Part shown: positions 22,940 through 34,209 of the stretch, in pieces
Numbering within the stretch: the stretch's first letter is position 1
Layout: the number at the start of each line of letters is the position of its first letter
Assembly (NCBI RefSeq): GCF_020921035.1
Contig: NC_063150.1
Span: 6,386,001 to 6,450,000, forward strand
Length of the DNA: 64,000 bases
Direction: 5' to 3'
DNA from: Rhodamnia argentea
Lineage: Eukaryota; Streptophyta; Magnoliopsida; Myrtales; Myrtaceae
Position numbers and translations under genes: made by a program
The notes under the pieces: model-generated
Databases searched by the model: none
Told to the model about the DNA's origin: nothing
What the model saw: only the letters and a program-made list of their open reading frames with translations

Positions 22940-25425
22940 ATGTTTGTGCTGGATTGGTTCTACGGTGTCCTGGCCTCGCTCGGCCTGTGGCAGAAGGAGG
23001 CCAAGATCCTCTTCCTCGGGCTCGATAACGCCGGCAAGACCACCTTGCTTCACATGCTGAAGGACGAGGTTTGGCTTCTCGTTCTGTCTCGTGTTCGATT
23101 CAGGTCGTGTGTTAGTTGTTGCCGGTTCGGCAATCTGTTAGTAGTTGACGCGGCAACGTGTAACTGAAAGATCTTAGGTTTTGAAATGGTTTTGTTTGGT
23201 GATGGGATTGAATTGGAGGAAGCGGTGGCTATGGCTGATTGATGGACTAGGTGACTGCGGATTTGGATTTTTAGATTCCAATATTTGCAATCCTGATTAT
23301 TTTCAGCTGTAAGTTCTGGTGTTGTTACTCTTATGGAGTCAGAACATGTTAAATAGTGTTGATATCTGAGGTCGGAGTTTCTTCTTCTTGGTTGACGAAT
23401 CATGTTATGTTTTGCAATTGTTCAGGATGGTAATATTGACTAGTTTAGTGAAACTTGTAGGATTTGAGCTGGTTTATGATTTATGTTGATTGAGGTCGGT
23501 ACATAGCAAAGTAGTTTTCGACTGGAAGGTAGGAGTTTTGGTGTAATCACGGGAATTAATAGATTGTTTATTGTTTCAGAGACTAGTTCAGCATCAGCCC
23601 ACGCAGTACCCAACTTCTGAAGAGTTGAGTATTGGGAAAATTAAGTTTAAGGCTTTTGATTTGGGAGGCCATCAGATTGCTCGCAGAGTTTGGAAGGATT
23701 ACTATGCCAAGGTATATTTTTAACGGAAGTCCTAGTCCGTCTTGCACAGCATCCAGCAGTGCAGTGTGTCTAGTTGTGTAAATGATGTTAATGTTCCAAC
23801 CTCCTTAATCATTTTGCATTTATTTGTCTCCGAGATTCCTCTTTATTGTCACCAACATGACAAATCCTCTCTCTCTCCTCATCTCTCTCTCTCTCTCTCT
23901 CTCCTCATCTCTCTCTCTCTCTCTCTGTGTCTCTCTCTCTGTGGTGATGATTTGCCTCAGTGTTCTCTTGTTTTCTCCAAGTGACTAATTGCACTTTTTC
24001 CCACGCTAATCCCCTTTTGAAAACATCTTAATTCTGGCTTTCTTTTTGTGAACTTTTTGGCCAAGGAAGTTATAGCCTCATCTATGTTTTTTTTTTTTTT
24101 TTAACTCTGCCCTTCTCCTGTATTGCCAATTTTTTACATGTTTCTCAGTAGATCGACACTTACTATATGATCTAAGGTTCCTCTTTTGAACAGTGATGGA
24201 TGGCAAGTTTGACATATTGGGAAGGATCTATGCTTCCTACAAGAATGGAAATTTATTGCCATACTTTGTTTATAGACATATATGAGGTATCTTGTAAAAT
24301 CTTTGAGATCGTTTTGGCTCCTGGGATTGATATTAGGGATAGCTTGTAACTGTTTCCCTTTTTAATTCTTTTTCCCAATTTGGCAATTTGGCTTCTTTGT
24401 GTGAAACACCAATCTTTCCAAATGTATAGACAGTTTAATATTGATCTATAAGATCCCATGTCAGATTTTAATATTTTTTCAAAAATTTTAATATCATGTC
24501 AAGTTTAGGCAGGAAATTGAACATGCAACTTTTTGCTTAAAAAATCCTAAAAAAAGGGCCCTTAGATTTAAATACCCTTGATTGTACTATGTGTGCAGAA
24601 TAAGTTAACCTAAGCAATCAAATCTTTAATTGTGTCGTGATTTAGCGGTGGCCGTGAAAATAAAATTTAATTCTAGATCTAATCAAAGTTCTCTCTTTTT
24701 GTAAACAAGAAATTTCCGTGACCTATGGTATCATTGGAAGTTTTGCAATTCCTGTTATCATGGTGTTTCAAATAAGTAAGTTGTATGGGTAAAATGACGA
24801 ATTTTGTTTATATCATTTCTCTAAGCTCTCTTTTTTGTCTAACATGTTTAACAAAGTAAAAGAAAATGATATTCTTAATGTATAAGTCGTTTTCATAATC
24901 ACATTTGCAGCTGCTGACTGCATGTCTTTCGGACATGAAACTTTAGTTAGCCATTCGTACAATTTTTTCCATCTCTTTTGTGCATTTATGCACCTGTTCG
25001 CTCTTTTTTGCATTTTCTAATGTTTCAATTGTGTATAGCTGCACTTGGATTCTCTACTTAAACAATTCTAGTGCTATGGGCAAATGACATCTTCTGCTTC
25101 ATAGGTGGATGCTGTTGTCTACCTGGTTGATGCTTATGATAAGGAGAGGTTTGCAGAATCAAAGAAGGAACTGGATGCACTCCTCTCTGATGAGGCCCTT
25201 GCGAATGTTCCATTCCTTGTATTAGGGAACAAGATTGACATACCCTATGCTGCCTCTGAAGATGAACTGCGATACCATCTTGGTTTGGCCAACTTTACCA
25301 CTGGAAAGGGAAAGGTAAATCTAGCAGACTCAAATGTCCGTCCCCTGGAGGTATTCATGTGCAGCATCGTTCGCAAAATGGGCTATGGTGATGGTTTCAA
25401 GTGGGTTTCTCAGTACATTAAGTAG
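22940..25425 (+). CDS. SAR1: SAR1 small GTPase (COPII coat initiator), 3 exons
   Basis: Arf-family GTPase that inserts its N-terminal helix into the ER membrane and recruits SEC23/24 to start COPII vesicle budding. Exons: 22940-23068, 23580-23711 and 25105-25425, GT-AG, phase 0, giving 193 residues, the usual SAR1 length. The N-terminus [16 protein letters not shown] is the amphipathic SAR1 helix and lacks the Arf myristoylation Gly. GTP-binding motifs are intact: GLDNAGKT (27-34), DLGGH (70-74) and NKID (129-132). The C-terminal half contains [18 protein letters not shown] and ends KWVSQYIK. The 1.4-kb second intron carries a CT microsatellite. The leader contains a small upstream ORF. Confidence 0.97.
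23866..23942. repeat. CT microsatellite in SAR1 intron 2
   Basis: An interrupted run of CT dinucleotides within the second intron, broken by CATC and TGTG interruptions. Confidence 0.9.
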
Positions 25426-25875
25426 CATATCGATCCACACGATGCAGTACAGCCCCCTTGAAAAAAAAATGTATGTTTTCAGCATTCACCCTCCTGTTGT
25501 TTTAGCGCTGGAGCTTTGCTTTAAACTGGATATATGTTGTGAATGTGTTTGGAAGGAGGAATCGTTGTTCTCTCTCTGTAAGATTTACTTGTGGCAACAA
25601 GTTCGTCTCTCCGATATTGTAGTTTGCTGATCAAAGTTCTCCCTGCCTTGCTTTATTTGGGACATAGGGTTCTATTTTTGATTGCCAAGTATGGTCCCCT
25701 TTAGTTATATCTAGGTTTGAAAATTGAAACCAACAAGAAATTGGCAAGTATATCAAGTAATATTCATAACGTCACATTAGAAGGAAGCTTGGCAGTATGG
25801 TACACAAGTGGATGTTTGCTTCATTTGGTGAACCTAGGAATAGCTTCTATTCACCTGAAGAGGAGACTTGATACG
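25426..25875. other. SAR1 3' flank
   Basis: AT-rich sequence after the SAR1 stop codon, probably including its 3' untranslated region. No gene is seen. Confidence 0.35.
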
Positions 25876-25885
25876 TTGGGTTTAC

Positions 25886-26729
25886 GGCCAGCTTAATACC
25901 CAAGAAAACCCATCAACTTTAGTATCTATCTTACTTATATTCAATTTTTTGTCTCATAAAAAATCCTCAAATTTTACTTTTGTTTTAATTTTACTAGCCT
26001 ATTATCTAAAAAATCTTAACTTTAGCATCTATTTCAATTATATTTAATTTCGTTTTGTCTTATAAAAAAACCCTCAATTTTTACTTTTGTCTCGGTTTTG
26101 TCACTATTAATCTTCTGTCCATAATTTCGACCAAAAAAAATCTTGTCCATAATCACCGTTATTTAATCTCATGTGACTCGAATTTTCTTGCCAAATTTTC
26201 CAACAAATCTTTGAAATTTGGAAACAATAGGTTTCACGGACGATGGGATTTGAGATCATTTGTCCAAATAATCGGATCACCACGTCTAGCCGTTCTTTGG
26301 GCTGTTGAGTGTCGGGGATAATTCAAAACGCGCTGTCTTGAGTGGCACTATATCTCCGACTATGTATAGGGGAAGCATATAATAGAAGAAAAGTATGTAA
26401 TTTTTTTATGTTAGCTTTGTTGTTGAGCAATTCATTAACGAAGTGAAAATTTCATGTTAAATTAATTACTAATGATTATGGATGAAATGCTAACGATGGT
26501 AGAATTGGAACAAAAGTAATAATTGTGTGTTTTTTATAAGACAAAAAATAGTTTTGGATCTTATTGTGATAAATGCTAAAGTTGGAGGAGTTTTTTGGGT
26601 ATTAAGCCGGTATAACTAGGACAAAAGTAAAAATTGGGTGTTTTTTATGAGACAAAAAAAACTTTTGGACTTAATTAGGATGGATGCTAAATTTGGGGAA
26701 TTTTATTTTATTTTTTTGGGTATTGAGCC
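25886..26729. mobile_element. Inverted-repeat element with perfect 10-bp TSD
   Basis: TTGGGTTTAC occurs immediately left (25876-25885) and right (26730-26739), a perfect 10-bp duplication. The ends GGCCAGCTTAATACCCAA and, reversed, GGCTCAATACCCAA are inverted. The arms (about 230 bp) contain repeated phrases about TCTCATAAAAAA..CTCAA and their complements. The core (about 26160-26350) has mixed composition with no recognised coding sequence. TSD length and long arms suggest a Mutator-like non-autonomous element. Confidence 0.82.
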
Positions 26730-26739
26730 TTGGGTTTAC

Positions 26740-27280
26740 AAGCCCGAATCAGATAATGCTTGATCTTGATTGAGTACTTGTCCAATGATCTTCCTATGCA
26801 GACAATCGATGCGATCCGATGTCTTCAATAAACATGTAAGGATGCGTGAAGGGGGAGCTCTACAACGTGACAGTAATGGTCGATTCGCAGACTAATCCTC
26901 GTAATGGGATTTCCATCCCAGATTTTCGCTTGGTAAACACGGGGATGAAGACAATTCACCTGTCCTGAAATATGCTTTTCCCCACTCGTGAAGCTGTTGC
27001 TTATCATCGAGCTTTCCTCCGGATTTAATAAGCGGAGCGGGCTGCGCCCGAGATTTTACCTAGTCATCAACGAACGCTAATCATCCGTTCTTCCCACGAA
27101 CGAGATCGGTCCTGCGAATCTTTCCAGGACAACCTTTTTGACTTGGAATTTCCCCACGCGAACCGCATCGATGTCTTCGCCACGAGAGAAAAAGGCCAAG
27201 CCAGGGGAATTAGAACAAATCGAAAGGAGCCCAAAACGGTCGTGGTGACTCCTCGAGTCGCCACATGGCTCCACCAACGC
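26740..27280. other. Intergenic, no gene recognised
   Basis: Sequence between the TIR element and the W-box cluster. Overlapping frames at 27067-27541 on both strands match nothing I know. The region is likely promoter and upstream DNA of the first PADRE gene. Confidence 0.3.
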
Positions 27281-27283
27281 GAG

Positions 27284-27467
27284 TTGACCAATCTACATCG
27301 GAACCCACGTCCCAATCCTGTAGAGGATCAGATCCTTCTCTCGAACACCAACCTTAGAACTCCTCTTACATGTCTCTCCTCTTTGTCCACAATCGAAGTC
27401 AACCCTCTCTTCGTTTTCTCCTTTGACTCTTTTTCCTTGCGCTTTCCTCTTACTCTCCCCGTTGACT
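27284..27467 (+). promoter_or_regulatory. Cluster of four W-boxes
   Basis: WRKY-type cores occur at 27284-27289 (TTGACC), 27397-27402 (AGTCAA, reverse of TTGACT), 27423-27428 (TTGACT) and 27462-27467 (TTGACT), the last inside GTTGACTCC. They lie upstream of a TATA-like box at about 27495, and together look like the original promoter of the PADRE gene at 30713. PADRE genes are often pathogen-responsive, which fits WRKY control; that link is inference. Confidence 0.5.
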
Positions 27468-27492
27468 CCTCTCCCACCTCTCCACGACACAA

Positions 27493-27501
27493 CCTATTTA
27501 A
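27493..27501 (+). promoter_or_regulatory. TATA-like box now cut off from the PADRE gene
   Basis: CTATTTAATG lies 25-30 bp before the LTR insertion point at 27522. Without the LTR it would sit about 155 bp upstream of the start codon at 30713, a normal promoter distance. Confidence 0.4.
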
Positions 27502-27521
27502 TGACTTCATTCACCGCCATG

Positions 27522-30500
27522 TGTTGACACCTAAATTTTAATTTTCATTTATCATTTCATAAAAATGAGAATTAATAATAGTTCTCACAAAAATAATTTT
27601 ATCATGCATAGTACATTTATTTTCTGTCAGTCAAAAGCATGTTATGGTATTTAGGGTCGGATGTCGGGTCAATTGAGCTTAATTTGATAGGCGGTTGGAC
27701 CAAACTAGTTTGAAAATTTTGAATGAGGCCCAGAAGGGATGCCGAATTTTTCATCATAATTTTGGACTTAAAACAGCCCGTTTGAGCTCTTAAAATTGCA
27801 AAAAGGCATAAATTAATTATCCATTTGATTAGTTAAGGTCCAATTGGGTCCGGAATGACAAAATGAGCCCACAAAAGCCTAGGATTTTGGTCCAACTTGT
27901 GGGAGTCCTCATTTGGACGAAAATTCTAACTATTTTTAATAAATAGGACTCCTCAAAAGTTAGAATTTTCAATCCGACGATCGATATCTAATAAGAGTTT
28001 CTGAATCGAACGGTTGTCGGTAAACCCTACGCTTGCGTGCAACCCTTTGTTCTATAAATACACAGTTATGTCTAGGGTTTATGGGGGTTCCACACGCACA
28101 ATTCAGAAAATATTCAAAGAAAGACGTGAGAGAGAGTTCGGCGGTACTCTATTGGTCCTCGATTCCATCGGCCAAACCCCAAGTCTTCGACGTTGTCTCG
28201 TTGCCGCCGCCGCAACCCACCTGCTGTCGTGGACTGTTTACTACTAATCCAGCACCGTTTCGCCATTATTCAGCGCTGTTTTGTTGCTGTTTTGGTGCCA
28301 AAACAGTGCTGCCTAGCCCCGGTTTACTTACAATTCAGTGCAGAATTCTACCACAGATTTTGAGATTGTTCGGTTGCTATTCTAGGTGATTTTTCTTTGC
28401 TGTTCAGGCCTAATATAAAGCTGATTTCAAGCGTTTCGGCTGCTAGTTTGGTGCAGAATTTTTGCTCAGCAATACAAGGTAACTTCCTTACACTTTTTAG
28501 GGTTAAATTGGTGTTGAAAAACATGCTGATTTGATGCTGTTTATACGTTGTTGGTGTGCTGTTTTATCCGAATCAAGGCCCCTTTTACATGTTTTATGAT
28601 ATCTAACCATGCAAAATTTTGCGGAGGCATTAGGGTAAGTTATTACTGCATTTTTAATGTTGTTTTGCATGGATTCGTGCTTTTTTGCTCGCTGATTTTG
28701 GGGCGTGAATCATTGGTTTTCTGAAAATTCATGAAAATCTTTCTTTTTGCATTAAAACCCTAATTTTGTCATGATTTTCGAAATTTTGGGATTAATTGGA
28801 CATATTTTTCAGAATACTAAAAAGGATTAAATCTGAATTAAGAAAACATTTTCTTAATAGGCAACGAGTTTAAACTTGGATGATTTTTCCCGTTGCCATT
28901 CGGGAACGATCCTCCGGTTTAGAAAAATTCGGGAAAGATAGCCGACTTGATCTATTGCCGTTTAGATCCGATTTGCTATCTTCAAAACGCCGAATTTAGA
29001 TTTATGAATATCCTTTTTTTGAAAAATGCAAGAGGATGGGGTTTGATTCGTTTCGGCTTATCTGGATTGCAATCTTGAATTATTTGATTGGATTGATATT
29101 CTGCAATTGATTGAGATCTTGTTTGATTTAAATTTCCTGAAAAACTTAAAAAAGAATCGTAAAAAATTAGTGAGATATGGTTTCTTATAAATCATGTCTG
29201 ATTAAATCTTTAGGAAGATAAGGTTCCTTAAAAACTTTATCTCATTAAGTTTATCTTGAAAATTTAGGTAAAGAGAATCAAATCGGAATACTTTTAATCT
29301 GGCCAAAAATTCAAAAGAAAGGGGACAGAAATCAGAGAATTTTGTCATGCATATCTCGCATTATCTCATTGCATATTTAGCATATCCTGAATATCTCACG
29401 TCATTTTCGCGCATATTTCAAATTTTTTGCATATCTTGCATATCCACTGCATATTTTCGAATATCCCTAATTTTGCATTCCATATTTAAAGATATCATGC
29501 ACCTCATTTATTTCATGCATCTCTCATATTGGGGAAAAATTCATGTAAAAATACAAAAGATCGGTTCATGCCATTTTGCATCATTTTATGCATATTTTGA
29601 GTATCTCATCACGTTCCTGTCATATCTCATGTCGTCTTATGTGATTTCATGCATATCTTTATCTTATTCACAAAAAAATACAAAAATATGCCTCATTGCA
29701 TATCTTGTGTTTTCCATGCGCATCTCTTGCATATATCATGCCATCTTTGCATATCTTTCTCATATCATATTTTTAGAAAAATCATATCTCGCATATCGCG
29801 TGTCATGCTTTTACATCCTATGTTGTTCATTGGCGTATTTTGAATATCACCAGCATCATATACCATATTTTTTTCGAAAATTGCATATTCATTCATTTTT
29901 TTGTTATGTCACATGGTCATGTCATTGGCATATCATGTTTGTTCGAGTTCATTATCTTGCATGTTGTTTCATATTACGTAAATGTTGTGCTATATTGCAT
30001 GTTTTAATTAAGTAGTTAATTGTTACATATAGGGAAACATTGACTTAACATTTTGCATGTTACGGTCTCCATATGTTTATTTTTATTGCATAATTGTCTG
30101 CACATTGCCTTGCATTCCACTTTAATTTGATGTCGTTAGCATTGCTTAATTTAGTCACACAAATTTGGCATGTATTTTAGCCTCCGCATGTTACGCATTG
30201 CATTCATTCTAAGAAAGTGAAAACATAAAAAGAAACCTCACTTGAACATGAAAAACTCCTTGCGAATTCAATCAAACTTGAGTTGCCAACCTAAGACATT
30301 TCATGAAATTAAGGTACCGAAAGGGCATTAGCTTTAATTAGTTAATGTAATCAAGTCCCCGAATCCACAATCTCTGGTTCGTAGAAATAAGAATAGTCCT
30401 CCTGCTATTTTTATTTAGGTTTCTAATCAACCTACCCAAAATGGTTAGTGGCGACTCCGAATCCTAAATCATTCTAATTAACCAAAGTTGCGATTTGGTA

Positions 30501-30584
30501 GGGCTTGGGAGAGTCCGTATTAGGTTAGTTATCAAAATTAACCTGATAATTCATTAGCCTAAATCTAATTTTTAGGTCGCGACA
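27522..30584 (+). mobile_element. Solo LTR of an LTR retrotransposon (3,063 bp)
   Basis: It begins TGTTGACACC and ends GGTCGCGACA (TG...CA), with CCATG on both sides (27517-27521 and 30585-30589), a perfect 5-bp TSD. There are no gag/pol sequences, so this is a solo LTR left by recombination. Such a long LTR is more typical of Ty3/gypsy lineages, but the lineage is not shown. A TATA box (TCTATAAATACAC, near 28050) followed by a GC-richer stretch probably marks the U3/R promoter. From 29345 to about 29960 the LTR is full of GCATAT words at short intervals, which keep a 222-residue nonsense frame open. Confidence 0.9.
28049..28061 (+). promoter_or_regulatory. TATA box of the solo LTR
   Basis: TCTATAAATACAC, a strong plant TATA match, about 530 bp into the LTR and followed by transcript-like sequence. 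It could now drive transcription toward the PADRE gene 2.6 kb downstream. Confidence 0.5.
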
Positions 30585-30712
30585 CCATGCTTCCTCCAAC
30601 TCTCATAACCACCTAGTTGACGCGCGAGTTTTAAAAAAAAAAAAACTTTTTTTTAAAGAACAATCGTTTGCACCTTCAGTTTTGAGAAAATCGTACCTCC
30701 ACGAACGTAGCC

Positions 30713-31198
30713 ATGGGTAATCTCCCTTCTTGCTGCGCCCGGCCATGCCCTCGAGAAGCGGTGCTCCTTGATCCTGACAGGAAGCTCTGGCGACTCCCTG
30801 CCCCGGTCAAAGCGGCCGAGGTCATGCTCGAGGCGCCGGGGTGGGTCGTCGCTCCAGTCGATGAGATATGGAGGAGCCGACGGATTGTGGCCATGCATGC
30901 TGACGACGAGCTCGTAGCGGGGAAGACGTACCTGACGGTGCTCGCGTGTGGGATGAACGGCAAGGTGGACGAGGCGGAGTTGGCGGCGATAGAATTGACA
31001 TTCGGAAGGAAAAGGAACGATACTCGCAAGCGGAGCGAGGCGAAGATGAAGAAGAGCAAGGGAAGGACTTTGTGTGTGGCTATTTCAGAAGGAGAGAAAA
31101 ACGGCGGCGGTGCAGGCGGCGGCTTCCAACCTCAGTTGAATAGTTACAGCCGGAGACAGTGGAACCCTGTGTTGGAGCCCATCTTGGAAGACAATTAG
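30713..31198 (+). CDS. PADRE/DUF4228 domain protein, copy 1
   Basis: Single-exon, 161 residues. PADRE (DUF4228) proteins are plant-specific, and many respond to fungal attack; their biochemistry is unknown. The N-terminus MGNLPSCC has the Gly2 and Cys pattern for N-myristoylation and palmitoylation, so it is probably membrane-associated. Domain landmarks: VLLDPDRKLWRLP, AAEVMLEAPGW, then DDELVAGKTYLTVL. A basic Lys/Arg-rich linker and a C-terminal WNPVLEPILEDN block follow, as in relatives. It is a diverged paralogue of the gene at 34210 on the same strand. A 3-kb solo LTR separates it from its probable promoter. Confidence 0.88.
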   Translation: MGNLPSCCARPCPREAVLLDPDRKLWRLPAPVKAAEVMLEAPGWVVAPVDEIWRSRRIVAMHADDELVAGKTYLTVLACGMNGKVDEAELAAIELTFGRKRNDTRKRSEAKMKKSKGRTLCVAISEGEKNGGGAGGGFQPQLNSYSRRQWNPVLEPILEDN

Positions 31199-31670
31199 GA
31201 CCACAGATTCCTCTTCTTCGGTTCCTCTTGGAAGATCAAAAAAGGTCTTCAGATTTCCATTTCCTATCTGGCAAATGGATCCTTCATGTTGATATACAGA
31301 GCTGGGTTGTTCTTAATAAGCTATTATAAACTGATCTTTGATTGAGTCGTGAATAGTTGAAGGAAGCACGGCGATTAAGCTAAGCTCTCCCTCGATGACA
31401 ACCACGAGAACGGTCATAACATGGCAGGAAAGCATTACAAGTGCTAGTCGAACTTAACCTGTGTTTAGAACTTATAATGCCAGACGTGCTAAAATAAGAT
31501 TTTTCTATCCGATGTAACAAACGACATCGGAAGAGCAGACAATATCAAAATGACTCGAGCAAAGAATAAATGCGGAAAAATAAACTTGACGCGGTGGATT
31601 TTACGTGATTTGGCAGCATGCCTACTTCACAGCTAAAGATCCACAGCATGATTTCTCTATGATTTCATTT
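31199..31670. other. 3' flank of PADRE copy 1
   Basis: Sequence after the stop codon, presumably including the 3' untranslated region. No other gene is seen. Confidence 0.35.
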
Positions 31671-31928
31671 TTTTTTTATTGGAAAAACGTTTTCATTCAT
31701 TCATTCAGCAAGCTCTATTAGAGTTAGACAAGTAAGTCTTCGAACACAAAATATTTCAAAGGCGTCGAGGGAGCAAAGACAACCGATTGGTTGGGAGGGT
31801 TTTGTTTCGATAGGCCTTGGTGATCCAATCGACGGCTGGATTAGTCTTCTCAGGAACAATGGACACCTTCCACCTTTAGGAAAACCCGGCTCTCTTCGAT
31901 GATGGGTAAAGAGGAAACTCACGGGCAT
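31671..31928 (-). repeat. Probable 3' end of a LINE-like element
   Basis: The minus strand has an open frame ending ..RRLTCLTLIELAE, then repeated GAATGAATGAATG, a short AT stretch and a poly(A) run (31670-31682 as T on the plus strand). This resembles 3' ends of plant LINEs (stop codon, short T-rich tail, poly-A). No reverse transcriptase is visible, so it is at most a 5'-truncated copy. Confidence 0.35.
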
Positions 31929-31941
31929 GATTTATCTACGA

Positions 31942-33058
31942 GGGGAAATTCCAAATGAGGGCATTGAGTGCCCTTATTTTCTCAAATAAGAGCAACAAAA
32001 GGGACATTGTTTCAAAAAAGAGTCCGAAAACCCTTCATTGTTTTAAAAAAGGGCCACAACAAAGGCATTTTCGTCATCTACTTTTTTTATTTTTTATTTT
32101 TTTTCATTTATTTTTTTTATTTTTTTTTTGTTGCGGCCGGTTAGGATTACCTAGCCCAGGCCCTTGCCGGCCTTGCCCAACCCTCATCCGTGGCCAAACA
32201 TAACTTGAGACCGGCCACCGGTGAAAAGGAAGGGAAAAAAAAAGGGAAAAAGAAAGAAAAAAATGAAAAAAAGAGAAGGGTATATTCATTAGAAGTTCTA
32301 AAATTTGTTAAAAAAGTGCAATTGAGTACTAAAATTTGCAAAAAATGCGATCGAATCCTAAAACTTGTCAAATTTGGTACAATCGAGCCCTTCCGTTAAC
32401 TTCGTCCAATTTGATTAACGAAAAATGCTGACGTGCCTTTTTTTTTTTAATATTCTCTCTCTAACATGGCGATAACATGGCTAAAACGACGTCATTTGGT
32501 TCGAATTTGATTTTCCATATAAATTTTATTTAAAATAATTTAAAAAATAAGCTTAAGAAAAAATCACAGAACCAGTGGCGAGGGCTGCATGTGTGTGTTT
32601 TTTATTTTATTTTTTAAAGCTTATTTTAAAATTTAATTTAAATATAAATTATATTAAAAATAAGATTCGAACCAAAACGACGTCATTTTAGCAACGCTTT
32701 CGTCATATTGGAGAGAGAAAATATCTTAAAAAAAAGGCACGAAAATATTAAGAAAGTCACGTTAGCATTTTTCGTTAGTCAAATTAGACGGAGTTAACAA
32801 AATGATTCGATTGCATCAATTTAATAAGTTTTAGTACTAGATTGCACTTTCGTGACAAATTTTAGGACTTTTAGTGAATACATCCCAAAAAGGAAATAAA
32901 ATATTAAAATAATAATAATAATAAATGGTGATAATGCCCTTGGTCATGTTCTTTTTTGAAACAATGAGTACATTAAAGGTCCTTATTTCAAATAAGATCA
33001 ACTTCAACCCTTATTTAAGAAAATGAGAGCACTTCAGGACTTTATTTATAATTTTTCC
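31942..33058. mobile_element. MULE-type TIR element with a nested fold-back MITE
   Basis: The ends GGGGAAATTCCAAATGAGGG and, reversed, GGAAAAATTATAAATAAAGT lead inverted repeats of about 140 bp, with phrases such as TTTCAAAAAAGAG and CATTTTCGTC. The flanks TATCTACGA (31933-31941) and TATCTATGA (33059-33067) form a 9-bp TSD with one mismatch. The interior has a GC-rich patch (about 32135-32225) and a second palindromic element at 32282-32881. No gene is recognised inside. Confidence 0.8.
32282..32881. mobile_element. Nested palindromic fold-back element
   Basis: The left arm (from ATTCATTAGAAGTTCTAAAA) and the right arm (to TTTAGGACTTTTAGTGAATA) are inverted over about 250 bp. Each contains a CTAAAACGACGTCATTT or AAAACGACGTCATTTTAGC block flanking an AT-rich core. 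It sits inside the 31942-33058 element, so it is the younger insertion. The words recur in the 13.2-13.5 kb repeat. A TSD is not clear. Confidence 0.65.
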
Positions 33059-33067
33059 TATCTATGA

Positions 33068-34140
33068 TAGGTAAAGAGGAAATCACATCACAATTGCGCA
33101 CGCTCACGAGTGTTTCTCGACCCCGATGATATCCTAACGAGCCCCACAAGAATTACTAGAGAATGTTCCCGACAATGGATTCCGATGGAACTGGGCAAGT
33201 GCATCTAGGAACCAAGGCAAACCAAAGAACAACAACTCCATGAAAACATAAGGTGTTCAGGTGAGATCAAACTATGGATAGTCCACCTGGTTTTCTACAT
33301 TAAATTGACTTGATCTAATCATAAAAGGGAGTTCAATTTAATGTGATAATCTTTTCTAATATCGGATGTGGAACATAGGGAAGTTGTAGTTGGACCGCCC
33401 CCGCTTCAACTCCCTGCATAACCACATAATACATACATCTTCAATATATTTGAAACCGATCTACTCCATTCCCAGTGAAAAAGAACCAATTAGTTAACAA
33501 CAGTTACAGTTGAACCGTCCCTTGACTTCTTCCTCCACTTGTTTTAGGTAGAGCAAGATGTAGGAGACCAAATCATCTCCGGAAAAGGACCACACCAATC
33601 TAAACTGCACCGTAAACATATAAAATCGAATCAATGTCGACCAACCTGTCAGCTACCGGAGGTGTGTATGTTTGGAGCTTGCGGATTGAATGTTCCATTT
33701 CCATCCATGTATTGTCCGTTGCAGACATGATTACAAATTCCAGATAAATTCGATCGTCCTATACGAAACGAACTTTAAGAGCGGCGGGATTTCGAAAGCC
33801 GCCGTTTCTAGCCAAGAATGCGAAGGTTCAGTTATCGGTGAGTATCGTAGGATTGACCGATGTACATACGAGGAGATGCATTAGTTAGCTAAAATTTGTC
33901 AAATTCAATCGAACTTAGGGAAACCCATTATGGCAAAGATTGTAATTTAGATACCTTAATGGGAGAATCGATGGCTCCTTGGACCTTGTTGTTTATCGAG
34001 TGGCGTAGGTTCAGATAGTGTACAAATACTAAACTAATGACCCTGTCTTCGGTTAATTACCAAGTCCACCCACATCACGAGATGGAGCCGTTTAACCAAC
34101 ACCTCCGACACATTCCTACGTCGACTCGTTCTTCAACCTC
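33068..34140. other. Intergenic between the PADRE paralogues
   Basis: No gene recognised. Contains the upstream region of PADRE copy 2. Confidence 0.35.
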
Positions 34141-34169
34141 AATATAATGCAACACATCCTAACCACCGT

Positions 34170-34179
34170 ACTTTATAAC
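34170..34179 (+). promoter_or_regulatory. TATA-like box of PADRE copy 2
   Basis: CTTTATAACTT lies about 40 bp before the start codon at 34210, followed by a CT-rich leader (TTCTCTCTCGCTCTCTC). An alternative is TATAATG near 34143. A short leader is plausible but unproven. Confidence 0.35.
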
Positions 34180-34209
34180 TTAACTCACCTTCTCTCTCGC
34201 TCTCTCATC

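Noticed and set aside
29347..30015. 222-residue open frame in the plus strand
   Set aside because: It lies wholly inside the solo LTR and is made of GCATAT-type repeats, with no domain. It is a repeat by-product.
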